Notes under the pieces: generated by a model
The model's input: the letters and a program-made list of their open reading frames with translations, nothing else
What the model was told of the DNA's origin: nothing
Database searches by the model: none
Assembly: GCA_030628905.1 (NCBI GenBank)
Contig: DAOVQB010000182.1
Location: forward strand, 1 to 9,117
Source of the DNA: DAOVQB01 sp023128935
Lineage (GTDB): Bacteria > Eisenbacteria > RBG-16-71-46 > CAIMUX01 > WJJG01
DNA length: 9,117 nucleotides
Direction: 5' to 3'
Part shown: in pieces, positions 1 to 5,689 of the stretch
Layout of the letters: every line of letters begins with the position of its first letter
Position numbering within the stretch: position 1 is the first letter of the stretch
Made by a program: the position numbers and the translations under genes

Positions 1-103
1 AGGCTAAAGCCTCGCACTACACTGCGATTGTACTCTGCACGAGGCTAAAGCCTCGCACTACACTGCGATTGTACTCTGCACGAGGCTAAAGCCTCGCACT
101 ACA
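1..103. repeat. 41-bp tandem repeat, 2.5 copies, with nested palindrome
   Basis: Two identical 41-bp units occupy 1-41 and 42-82, and a third copy of the first 21 bases lies at 83-103. Each unit carries the palindrome CGAGGCT-AA-AGCCTCG (7-bp arms, 2-base centre; the leading C of the first copy would lie outside the window). The repeats are contiguous, with no unique spacers. The array probably continues beyond the left edge. It resembles short palindromic intergenic repeats (REP-like) known from many bacterial genomes. Its function is unknown. Confidence 0.9.
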
Positions 104-120
104 ACTTTCCCCGTAGTGCG
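95..120. repeat. Inverted repeat closing the tandem array
   Basis: CGCACTAC at 95-102 is the exact reverse complement of GTAGTGCG at 113-120, with a 10-base loop between them. The left arm belongs to the truncated third repeat unit. The right arm starts an oppositely oriented, diverged sequence that continues into CCCT-AAGA-AGGG. The array therefore appears to end in an inverted, degenerate relative of itself. It could form a hairpin in RNA or mark a small mobile or recombining repeat. Confidence 0.6.
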
Positions 121-336
121 ACCCTAAGAAGGGAATGCCCGCTCGTCCACCCCTCGCTATCTGTCGAGCGACGGGTCGTGCTTTGTCGGCGCTCGCCGGG
201 CCAATCTTCTTATCCCCTCGCGGCGAGCAGGGGGGTGGGCGGAGAGCGCACCCGTGATCTTGACAAAATGGGACCCTCTGTGCGCACAATTGCGTGGGCA
301 AGAAGCAAGCAGAGGGTGCAGATAAGAGGGGTGAGC
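121..336. other. Intergenic region upstream of hicB
   Basis: I see no convincing gene here. The reading frame of hicB stays open upstream to 178, but that segment is rich in Arg, Gly and Ser and lacks family similarity, so it is not likely to be coding. The region contains the candidate hicBA promoter near 260-290. It also contains the pair ACCCTCTG (273-280) and CAGAGGGT (310-317), which could pair across a 29-base loop in the 5' leader. Confidence 0.5.
260..290 (+). promoter_or_regulatory. Candidate hicBA promoter with a palindrome at the -10
   Basis: TTGACA (260-265) is a perfect -35 match. It is followed after 19 bp by CACAAT (285-290), a 4/6 match to the -10. The perfect 10-bp palindrome TGTGCGCACA (279-288) overlaps the -10 box and could be an autoregulatory operator. 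The spacer is longer than the usual 17 bp, so the assignment is tentative. Confidence 0.4.
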
Positions 337-639
337 ATGTCAGATAATGGCAAGGGCAGCATTGAGTTCAAGATCACATTCGTCGTTGAGCCTGACGAAG
401 ATAGCTTTCATGCTTACTGCCCAGCGCTGAAGGGATTGCACAGCTCCGGAGATAGTGAAGAGGAGGCTCTTAACAACGCTTCCGATGCCGCTGTAGTCTA
501 TTTGAAGTCCCTGATGAAGCACGGTGATCCGATTCCCGTAGGGATTGCAGCGTACAAGGAGCGTAGAAGGGCGATACCACTGCGCCGCAAAGGTGGCACT
601 CGCTACCATACGAGGGATTTGGCGGTAGCCGTTGCGTGA
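337..639 (+). CDS. hicB: HicB-like antitoxin of a type II toxin-antitoxin system
   Basis: The predicted product is 100 aa. Residues 10-66 match the HicB antitoxin core: a beta strand (FKITFVVEPDEDSF), then HAYCPALKGLHSSGDSEEEA, then a helix ending in KHGDPIP, as expected for the partial RNase H fold that binds and masks the HicA toxin. The arginine-rich C-terminal tail (about 75-100) shows no obvious ribbon-helix-helix or helix-turn-helix domain, so DNA binding, if any, is not evident from the sequence. I chose the ATG at 337 because AGAGGGG lies 5 bases upstream and the family match begins nearby. A GTG at 331 and earlier codons are possible but less likely. The stop codon overlaps the start of hicA, so the pair is translationally coupled with the antitoxin first. 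This order is the reverse of the E. coli hicAB operon but is common elsewhere. Confidence 0.85.
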   Translation: MSDNGKGSIEFKITFVVEPDEDSFHAYCPALKGLHSSGDSEEEALNNASDAAVVYLKSLMKHGDPIPVGIAAYKERRRAIPLRRKGGTRYHTRDLAVAVA

Positions 640-893
640 GTCTCTCCAAGCAAGCCTGGGATCAGCTCAGGGGGATAACAACTGACGAGCTGATTTCGGC
701 GTTGCGAAAGAACGGCTTCAAACCAGATGAGGAACTGAGAACAGAGCGCATATATCGTCATCCAGACGGCAGACATGTGTCGATTCATTACCATACAGGC
801 AAGACGTGTTTTGGGCCAGGGTTGCTGAAGTCACTGCTTGAGGACATAGGTTGGTCAGAGGACGACATGCGCCGACTGAAATTGATCAAGTAG
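636..893 (+). CDS. hicA: HicA-like mRNA interferase toxin
   Basis: The predicted product is 85 aa, the usual size for the HicA/YcfA family, which has a dsRNA-binding-like fold and cleaves mRNA. Family features are visible in order: TDELISALRKNGF (16-28), RIYRHPDGRHVSIHYH (38-53) and TLK-like LLKSLLEDIGW (63-73), ending in RRLKLIK. The histidines in IHYH (51 and 53) are candidates for the catalytic residue. The gene starts with GTG inside the hicB stop (GTGA overlap). It has no separate strong ribosome-binding site, which fits translational coupling and co-expression with the antitoxin. The module appears intact, so the toxin should be functional if expressed without HicB. Confidence 0.85.
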   Translation: MSLSKQAWDQLRGITTDELISALRKNGFKPDEELRTERIYRHPDGRHVSIHYHTGKTCFGPGLLKSLLEDIGWSEDDMRRLKLIK

Positions 894-908
894 CCCGCCG
901 CGCTACTT
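888..908 (+). terminator. Hairpin at the hicA stop codon, possible weak terminator
   Basis: AAGTAGC (888-894) and GCTACTT (902-908) form a perfect 7-bp stem with a 7-base GC-rich loop. The left arm includes the hicA stop codon. No T-tract follows on either strand, so this is a poor Rho-independent terminator. It may instead protect the mRNA 3' end. Confidence 0.35.
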
Positions 909-979
909 CAGCCTCATGTTATCTACTGGGCCTGCTCCTTGAAATAATAGTCAACTGTTCACTCTAACCGCTTGTCTCG

Positions 980-1132
980 TTATCTATTCAGGATATCGGC
1001 TACCGTTATGAGATCTATCTCCAGTTCCTCTTCCCTTTGTATACGTCTTATTTCCTTGCTAGCGTCGCGGCTGAAGTTGAATCCGAAGAATACACTCACT
1101 TCATCATGGTGATTCCCTCTTTGCCAGGGATT
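980..1132 (-). pseudogene. C-terminal remnant of a DNA methylase-like gene
   Basis: On the minus strand an open stretch of 50 codons ends at 980. From about 1099 downward it reads VSVFFGFNFSRDASKEIRR, then IQREEELEIDLITVADILNR, then stop. This resembles the C-terminal tail of some DNA methyltransferase/restriction-associated proteins, where a (G)F-F(S/T)-A--E--R---EEG-EI-L-TV-DLL pattern is seen. The open frame is closed upstream by a stop at 1133-1135, and there is no good start codon with a ribosome-binding site. It therefore looks like the leftover end of a deleted gene. The surrounding 900-1180 stretch is AT-richer than the flanking genes. The family assignment is from memory of the motif pattern and is uncertain. 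The rest of 909-1172 shows no other gene. Confidence 0.4.
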
Positions 1133-1172
1133 CTACCAACTACGATTTAACAGAACCATCAGCTCGAAGCCC

Positions 1173-1201
1173 TTGACAAGAATGGCTCAACTGGCCAGAG
1201 T
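1173..1201 (+). promoter_or_regulatory. Candidate promoter for the DUF6506-like gene
   Basis: TTGACA (1173-1178) is a perfect -35 match. It is followed after 17 bp by CAGAGT (1196-1201), a weak 3/6 -10. The spacing is ideal and the next gene starts 40 bp downstream. Confidence 0.3.
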
Positions 1202-1240
1202 CTCCATTGCCGGTGAGAACTACAGTGGGAGGTTATGAAC

Positions 1241-1554
1241 ATGGCGTTCAAAGCAGTCTTCCTTGCCCATCCCCTGATGCCGAGCCGCAGAGACACAGGT
1301 GCGCGGTTGAAACGTCCAGGTACAAACTCTTTGTGACGGTGGTCAGGGATCAAGTTGAGGCGCTTGAAGAGTGCCGGAAGCTGGTCGAAGAGGAGGGTAT
1401 TCACTCAGTCCTGCTCTGCCCGGGATTCACGCACAGGGATGTTGCCGAGATAGCGGAAGCGGTCGGGGGGAACGTGAGTGTTGCCGTAGCACGAGGAGAC
1501 GGTCCGAGCAGCAGGGTATCGGCGGAGATAGGGAAAAGGGAGCTCCTTTCCTAA
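1241..1554 (+). CDS. DUF6506-like small protein with an apparent -1 frameshift near the N-terminus
   Basis: The body, read from 1273 to the stop at 1552-1554, is PDAEPQRHR, then ETSRYKLFVTVV, EALEECRKLVEEEG, SVLLCPGFTHRDVAEIAEAVG and VARGDGPSSRVSAEI. It matches my recollection of the DUF6506 family, about 100-aa proteins of unknown function. The expected N-terminus MAFKAVFLAH is also present, encoded from the ATG at 1241 with a strong ribosome-binding site (GGGAGGT at 1227-1233, 7-base spacing). It lies in a different frame and hits a stop soon after. The two frames meet at CAT-CCCC-TGAT (1268-1278). Restoring one base before the four Cs gives H-A-P-D-A and a continuous protein of about 104 aa. 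This could be a real mutation, a sequencing or assembly error, or less likely programmed slippage. A product initiated at 1207 in the body frame would lack a ribosome-binding site and have an unrelated N-terminus. Confidence 0.65.
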
Positions 1555-1572
1555 TGGCGGGGCTTCGTTTCT

Positions 1573-2238
1573 TCAGTACTTCGAAGCTCCGATCTCCTCC
1601 ATCTTGCCGGTGACGACGAAGACCACCCGCTCGCAGATGTTGGTTATCCTGTCGGCGCTGCGCTCCAGGTTGTGGGCCACCCAGATGAGGCGGGTCGCGC
1701 GGGTGATGGTGCGGGGGTCTTCCGCCATGAAGGTGAGCAGCTCCCGGAAAACCTGGTCATAGAGGTCATCAACCTCGTCGTCCTCGGCGCTGATCTGCCG
1801 GGCGGCCGCGGCGTCGCGGTTGATGAAGGCGTCCAGACTCCGCCGCAGCATCTCCCCGGTCTTCTCCGCCATGCGGGGCAGGTCAACCAGGGGCTTCAGC
1901 GGGGGCTCGTCGCCTATCATCAGGGCGATACTGGCAACCCCCGCGGCGTGGTCAGCTATCCTCTCCAGGTCAATAATGACGTTCAAAACGGCGACGATGA
2001 TCCTCAGGTCGCTGGCCATCGGTTGCTGGGTAACGACGAGCTCGATGCACATCGCCTCGATGTCGAAGCGCTTCTGGTTAATCCCGGCATCATCGGCAAC
2101 TACCTGCCCGGCCATCTCCAGGTCCCTCTTCTTCAGGGCTTCCATGGAGCGGTCGATGGCCTTCTCCACCATGCTGCCCAGAACCAGGACTTCATCCTGA
2201 AGCTGGTGAAGGTGGCGTTCAAAACTCTCTCTTGGCAT
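1573..2238 (-). CDS. phoU: PhoU, phosphate transport and signalling regulator
   Basis: The predicted protein is 221 aa, typical for PhoU. It is a cytoplasmic all-helical protein made of two tandem three-helix repeats that bind metal clusters. The first repeat carries LERIADHA (91-98) and the second LERSADRITN (191-200), the two signature metal-binding E--AD motifs. PhoU damps PhoR signalling when phosphate is sufficient and restrains the Pst transporter. The reading frame is open further upstream, but the ATG at 2236-2238 has an excellent ribosome-binding site (AAGGAGGTG at 2244-2252) that overlaps the pstB stop codon, so this start is preferred. As the last gene of the pst operon it sits in the usual pstSCAB-phoU order. 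It converges with the DUF6506-like gene across an 18-bp gap, and I see no clear terminator there. Confidence 0.95.
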   Translation of the reverse strand: MPRESFERHLHQLQDEVLVLGSMVEKAIDRSMEALKKRDLEMAGQVVADDAGINQKRFDIEAMCIELVVTQQPMASDLRIIVAVLNVIIDLERIADHAAGVASIALMIGDEPPLKPLVDLPRMAEKTGEMLRRSLDAFINRDAAAARQISAEDDEVDDLYDQVFRELLTFMAEDPRTITRATRLIWVAHNLERSADRITNICERVVFVVTGKMEEIGASKY

Positions 2239-2251
2239 TGTGGCACCTCCT

Positions 2252-3007
2252 TTAGCCGAAACGCCCGGTGATATAGTCCTCCGTCCTCTTGTCGTGCGGC
2301 CGGCTGAAGAGCTCACTGGTCCTGCCGTACTCAACAAGCTCCCCCAGCAGGAAGAAACCGGTCCAGTCGGAAACCCGGGCGGCCTGCTGCATGTTATGGG
2401 TCACGATGACTATGGTGTAGCTGTTCTTCAACTCCTGCATCAGCTCCTCAATCTTGAGGGTGGCCAGGGGGTCGAGAGCGGAGCAGGGCTCGTCCATGAG
2501 GATGACCTCCGGCTCTACCGCCAGCACGCGGGCAAGGCACAGCCTTTGCTGCTGCCCGCCGGAGAGGGCCAGCCCCGACTTTCCCAGGTCGCCCCTGACC
2601 TCGTCCCACAGGGCGGCGGAGCGCAGGCTCCTCTCCACCATCTCATCAAGCGTTACCCTGTGATTCATCCCCAGCATCTTCGGCCCGAAGGCCACGTTCT
2701 CATAGACGGACTTGGGGAAGGGGTTGGGCTGCTGAAACACCATCCCCACCCTCTTTCTCACCGCCACCACGTCCGCACCGGGCTCGTAGATGTCCTGCCC
2801 GTCAAGGAGCACCTCACCCTCAAGGCGGCCTGTGGGAATGATGTCGTTCATGCGGTTCAGGGTGCGCAGGAATGTTGACTTGCCGCACCCCGAAGGCCCG
2901 ATAAGGGCGGTGATCTGGTGCTCTGTTATGTTCAGGGTGACGTTCTTGAGAGCCTGTAGCTTCCCGTAGTAGAAATCAAGCTGGCGGGTCTCTATCTTGG
3001 GGTCCAC
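2252..3007 (-). CDS. pstB: PstB, phosphate ABC transporter ATP-binding protein
   Basis: The 251-aa product is full length for PstB. All ABC ATPase motifs are visible: Walker A GPSGCGKST (37-45), Q-loop QQPNPFP (92-98), signature LSGGQ (148-152), Walker B VILMDEP (168-174), D-loop SALD (176-179) and switch histidine H204 in VTHNMQQAARVSD. The sequences LNRMND and FQQPNPFPKSVYENVAFG are characteristic of the PstB subfamily. It is a peripheral protein on the cytoplasmic face that hydrolyses ATP to drive phosphate import through PstC and PstA. Translation starts with GTG, preceded by GGAGGAG (3014-3020), only 1 bp after the pstA stop, so it is tightly coupled to pstA. The stop codon overlaps the phoU ribosome-binding site. 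Confidence 0.97.
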   Translation of the reverse strand: MDPKIETRQLDFYYGKLQALKNVTLNITEHQITALIGPSGCGKSTFLRTLNRMNDIIPTGRLEGEVLLDGQDIYEPGADVVAVRKRVGMVFQQPNPFPKSVYENVAFGPKMLGMNHRVTLDEMVERSLRSAALWDEVRGDLGKSGLALSGGQQQRLCLARVLAVEPEVILMDEPCSALDPLATLKIEELMQELKNSYTIVIVTHNMQQAARVSDWTGFFLLGELVEYGRTSELFSRPHDKRTEDYITGRFG

Positions 3008-3008
3008 G

Positions 3009-3857
3009 TCAGGCTCCTCCGCTCATCCTGGCTTGCAGGCGCCGTGACAGCGACCTCGTGGTGAGGTTGATGATAACGATGGCCATGATGAGCACGGCCC
3101 CCGTAGCCAGCGCCTTGTCCAGGGCAGTGGTCTCCATCGCCAGGTAGAAAACGTGCACTGCCAGAGTCCGTCCTCCATCGAGAAACGACCGCGGCATCTC
3201 CGCATTGCCGCCCATGGTGACAAAAAGGCAGGCCGACTCGGCTACCACCCCGCCCACGCACAGAATAACCCCCGTGATGATGCCCGGCAGCGCTGCGGGC
3301 AGGATGACATTGGTCACCGTCTGCCACTTTGTCGCCCCCAGGGCCAGGGCCGCCGCGCGATATGATTGCGGCACGGCTCTTATCGCCTCCTCGGCGCTGC
3401 GCATCAGGAAGGGCAGTAGGAGGCAGACCAGCGTGAGGGCTCCGGCAAGAATGGAGTAGCTGAAATGAAGGGCCATGCAGAAGATGGCGAAGCCGAAGAG
3501 TCCGAAGACTATTGAGGGCACGCCGGCCAGGAGTTCGACAGCATGGCGGATGAGCCGCGTCAGCCTGCTGTCAGGGGCATATTCAGCCAGGTAGATGGCG
3601 GCGCCGAGGCCGAGGGGGGTGAGAATGGCCATCGTGGTGACTATCAGCCAGAGCGTGGACACGATGCAGGAGGAAATGCCCCCCTCCCCGCTGATGCCGC
3701 CCCTCGGTTCCGTGAGTAAGAACCCGGGCCCAATGGCGGCGAGCCCCTTGGCCAGGACATAGCCCACGATGAACAGGAGGAAGAGCAGGGAGACTGCGCC
3801 TGCGGCCCAGGCGAAGCTCCAGGCGATTTTCTGGGTCAGTCTGGGTGATAGCCTCAT
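3009..3857 (-). CDS. pstA: PstA, phosphate ABC transporter permease
   Basis: The 282-aa integral membrane protein has about six hydrophobic segments, the first at about 11-36. It carries the permease EAA loop at about 166-193 (YRAAALALGATKWQTVTNVILPAALPGI), which docks onto PstB. With PstC it forms the transmembrane phosphate channel. The motif AEYAPDSRLTRLIRHAVELLAGVPSIVFGLFG (about 91-122, described here by its ends AEYAP and VFGLFG) is typical of Pst permeases. One oddity is that the usual R-IGE-AP segment after the EAA loop reads GGVVAESACLF here. The glutamate is kept but the preceding Arg and Gly and the following Pro are replaced. The ATG overlaps the pstC stop by 4 bases (ATGA), so translation is coupled. 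Confidence 0.95.
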   Translation of the reverse strand: MRLSPRLTQKIAWSFAWAAGAVSLLFLLFIVGYVLAKGLAAIGPGFLLTEPRGGISGEGGISSCIVSTLWLIVTTMAILTPLGLGAAIYLAEYAPDSRLTRLIRHAVELLAGVPSIVFGLFGFAIFCMALHFSYSILAGALTLVCLLLPFLMRSAEEAIRAVPQSYRAAALALGATKWQTVTNVILPAALPGIITGVILCVGGVVAESACLFVTMGGNAEMPRSFLDGGRTLAVHVFYLAMETTALDKALATGAVLIMAIVIINLTTRSLSRRLQARMSGGA

Positions 3858-4705
3858 TGCCCTACCTTCCTGCTGGCAATGAGCGCTCCGCTGTTGATGA
3901 GCATAACCACGACGAAGAGCACGACGCCGGTGGCGAACAGGGCGCTCGCATGTATTCCGGTGGCGCTGGCTATCTCCACGGCAATATTGCCGGTGAGGGT
4001 TCTGGCGGGACTGAAGATGGAGTCCGGGAATACCGGGGAGTTGCCGATGACCATCACCATGGCCATGGTCTCACCTATGGCCCTTCCCGTGCCCAGGATG
4101 ATGGCGGCGATGATGCGGGGGCGGGCTGCGGGCAGGAGAACATGCCACATGGTCTGCCACCGGCTCGCGCCCAGGGCCAGGGCACCCTCCTTGTAATGAA
4201 CAGGAACAGCGCGAATGCTGTCTTCGCTGATGCTGGTCACCGTGGGCAGGACCATGACCGCAAGGACGATGCCTGCCGCCAGCACCGACGACCCTGAGCC
4301 CGTGCCGCTGATGCGGGCTATCACCGGGCAGAGGATAATCATCCCCACGAGCCCATAGACCACCGACGGGATGCCTATGAGCAGTTCCACCGCAGGCCTG
4401 ATGATGCCGCGGATTCGCAACGGCGCCACCTCAGCCAGGAACACGGCGCAGCCCAGCGATAGTGGCACTGCAATGGCCAGTGCCAGCAGGGTAACCGCTA
4501 CGGAGCCCACCAGCATTGTCAGGATGCCGAAGGCGTTGTTGCTGGGGTACCATTTCGTTCCGAAGAGGGAGAGGCCAAGCTCCTCGAATGCGGGCAGTCC
4601 GCCCTTGACAATGAAGACGACAATGAGCACCAGCACCAGGAAGGAGCTTATGCCCAGGGCAAAAACAAGGCGCCTGGCAACACGATCGGCAGAATAGCGA
4701 GACAT
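3854..4705 (-). CDS. pstC: PstC, phosphate ABC transporter permease
   Basis: The 283-aa protein has about six transmembrane segments. The first, at about 13-34, is followed by the conserved periplasmic stretch LFGTKWYPSNNAFGI (about 47-61). The EAA loop is at about 171-198 (YKEGALALGASRWQTMWHVLLPAARPRI) and the conserved RAIGET at 208-213. It pairs with PstA to form the phosphate pore and receives phosphate from PstS. The ATG at 4703-4705 is preceded by GAGGA about 8 bases upstream. It is separated from pstS by 72 bp that contain a strong hairpin, whereas the downstream pstA and pstB follow with almost no gap. pstCAB therefore behaves as one unit whose level may be set separately from pstS. 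Confidence 0.95.
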   Translation of the reverse strand: MSRYSADRVARRLVFALGISSFLVLVLIVVFIVKGGLPAFEELGLSLFGTKWYPSNNAFGILTMLVGSVAVTLLALAIAVPLSLGCAVFLAEVAPLRIRGIIRPAVELLIGIPSVVYGLVGMIILCPVIARISGTGSGSSVLAAGIVLAVMVLPTVTSISEDSIRAVPVHYKEGALALGASRWQTMWHVLLPAARPRIIAAIILGTGRAIGETMAMVMVIGNSPVFPDSIFSPARTLTGNIAVEIASATGIHASALFATGVVLFVVVMLINSGALIASRKVGQ

Positions 4706-4726
4706 CAGCTACGTCCTCGAACTCCC

Positions 4727-4752
4727 CGGGAGCAGGCCCCCGCCTGCTCCCG
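4727..4752 (-). promoter_or_regulatory. Intercistronic hairpin between pstS and pstC
   Basis: An 11-bp perfect stem (4727-4737 paired with 4742-4752, core GGGAGCAGGC/GCCTGCTCCC) encloses a 4-base loop. In the transcribed minus direction the stem is followed by GGGGAGTTCG and not a U-tract, so full Rho-independent termination is not expected. Such hairpins after a binding-protein gene commonly protect the upstream mRNA or cause partial termination. Either effect would give more PstS than PstCAB. Confidence 0.7.
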
Positions 4753-4777
4753 TGAGTACAGCTCTGCTCTATCGGGG

Positions 4778-5581
4778 CTACTGGACACTGATATAGCCTT
4801 CATCCTCCACGATGGCCTGCCCCGCATTGCTGAGGCAGAACTCGATGAAGTCCTTGACCTCCCCTTCAGGCTCGCCCCTGGTCACGAAGTAGAGGCTGCG
4901 GGCAATGGGGTAGGTCGCGTTGCGTACACTACCTTGAGTGCAGGCAACACCGCTTACCTTTACCGCCTTGACCGAGGCATCGACGTAGCCCAGGGAAATG
5001 TAGCCTATGGCATTGGCCGTGGCGGCTACCTTCTCCTTCACCGCCCCGTTCGAAGGGAGGAACTCGCAGTGGGCGGAGATCTCTTCGCCGTCCATGACTT
5101 TCTTCTCAAAGGTCTCCCTGGTCCCGGAGCCTTCCTCGCGGCTCAGCACGGTCCAGGTGTCATTTGAGCCCGAGGCGAAGATGTCCCCCACCTCTTCCAC
5201 GGTGAGGTCTGCCACCCCGTTGGGGTTTTCCGCATTGACTACGATGGCAACGCCGTCCAGGGCTACGGCGTATTTCACCAGGTCGGGCCACGTTTCCGTC
5301 TCGCTGGACTTCAGGTCGCGGGACGCGGCGCCGATATCTAACATGCCCTCGGCAGCGCCCTTGACTCCGGCGCTGGAGCCGCCGCCCTGCACTCTGACAT
5401 CGACGTGGGGATGCTTTGCTTCGTACGCTTCAGCCCAGCTCTCCGCCAGGGGTTGCACTGTGGTCGAGCCTCCCTCCATGATGGTTACGGGACCTTTGCC
5501 GCAGCCAGCCAGGGCCAGAGCCGTTGCCAGCAAAGCTGCCAGGGGCAATGTGAGCCGGTTTCTCCTTGACTTGATACGCAT
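4778..5581 (-). CDS. pstS: PstS, phosphate-binding lipoprotein
   Basis: The 267-aa product begins with a lipoprotein signal: basic n-region MRIKSRRNR, hydrophobic core, and lipobox LALAGC with the acylated Cys at 27. The mature domain is a periplasmic-binding-protein fold of the PstS type. Phosphate-contacting motifs are visible: GSTT (38-41), GGGSSAG (66-72) followed by GAASRDL, and REEGSGTRETF (148-158). It captures phosphate outside the membrane and delivers it to PstC and PstA. I chose the ATG at 5579-5581 because GAAGGAGGG lies just upstream and the lipoprotein signal then starts at residue 1. An in-frame codon at 5608 would add nine residues before the signal and lacks support. It is the first gene after the Pho-box array and is expected to be the most strongly phosphate-regulated gene. 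Confidence 0.95.
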   Translation of the reverse strand: MRIKSRRNRLTLPLAALLATALALAGCGKGPVTIMEGGSTTVQPLAESWAEAYEAKHPHVDVRVQGGGSSAGVKGAAEGMLDIGAASRDLKSSETETWPDLVKYAVALDGVAIVVNAENPNGVADLTVEEVGDIFASGSNDTWTVLSREEGSGTRETFEKKVMDGEEISAHCEFLPSNGAVKEKVAATANAIGYISLGYVDASVKAVKVSGVACTQGSVRNATYPIARSLYFVTRGEPEGEVKDFIEFCLSNAGQAIVEDEGYISVQ

Positions 5582-5617
5582 GTTTTTTCCCTCCTTCAAA
5601 TCCTTCATACTGTCTCA

Positions 5618-5672
5618 AGCGTAACAGGGGGTGTTTAAGGTTGGCTTAAGGCCTTGTTAAAGGAGGGTTAAA
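5618..5672 (-). promoter_or_regulatory. Phased Pho-box array and promoter of the pst operon
   Basis: TTAA occurs at 5635, 5646, 5657 and 5668, exactly 11 bp apart. On the coding (minus) strand each is flanked as (T/C)TTAA(C/G/A), giving four direct repeats. A fifth TTAA lies at 5690, again in phase (22 bp away), overlapping the phoR stop. Tandem repeats at 11-bp pitch, read on one face of the helix, are the hallmark of PhoB/PhoP binding sites; TTAACA-like hexamers are known for Gram-positive PhoP. A weak -10 (TACGCT, 5618-5623) lies about 11 bp downstream, which fits an activator replacing the -35. A short leader then reaches pstS at 5581. Confidence 0.75.
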
Positions 5673-5689
5673 CTTTGCTCGGGATTTGA

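Noticed and set aside
1..103. Possible CRISPR array
   Set aside because: The copies are contiguous 41-bp tandem units. Any 'spacers' would be identical to each other, and there are no cas genes nearby.
178..336. N-terminal extension of HicB
   Set aside because: The extension lacks family similarity, has no ribosome-binding site, and spans the candidate promoter. The ATG at 337 has a good ribosome-binding site.
1159..1404. Minus-strand open frame of 81 codons
   Set aside because: It overlaps the DUF6506-like gene on the opposite strand, has no recognisable motif, and looks like a shadow.
1672..2271. Long plus-strand open frames opposite phoU, and similar ones opposite pstB, pstA, pstC, pstS and phoR
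   Set aside because: These are typical antisense shadows in GC-rich DNA. They have no family motifs, and the minus-strand genes are unambiguous.
2239..2337. Upstream extension of PhoU
   Set aside because: It would overlap the pstB coding sequence and ignore the strong ribosome-binding site before 2238.
4727..4752. Rho-independent terminator after pstS
   Set aside because: The stem is strong, but no U-tract follows in the direction of transcription. It is kept as an mRNA-processing or attenuation hairpin instead.
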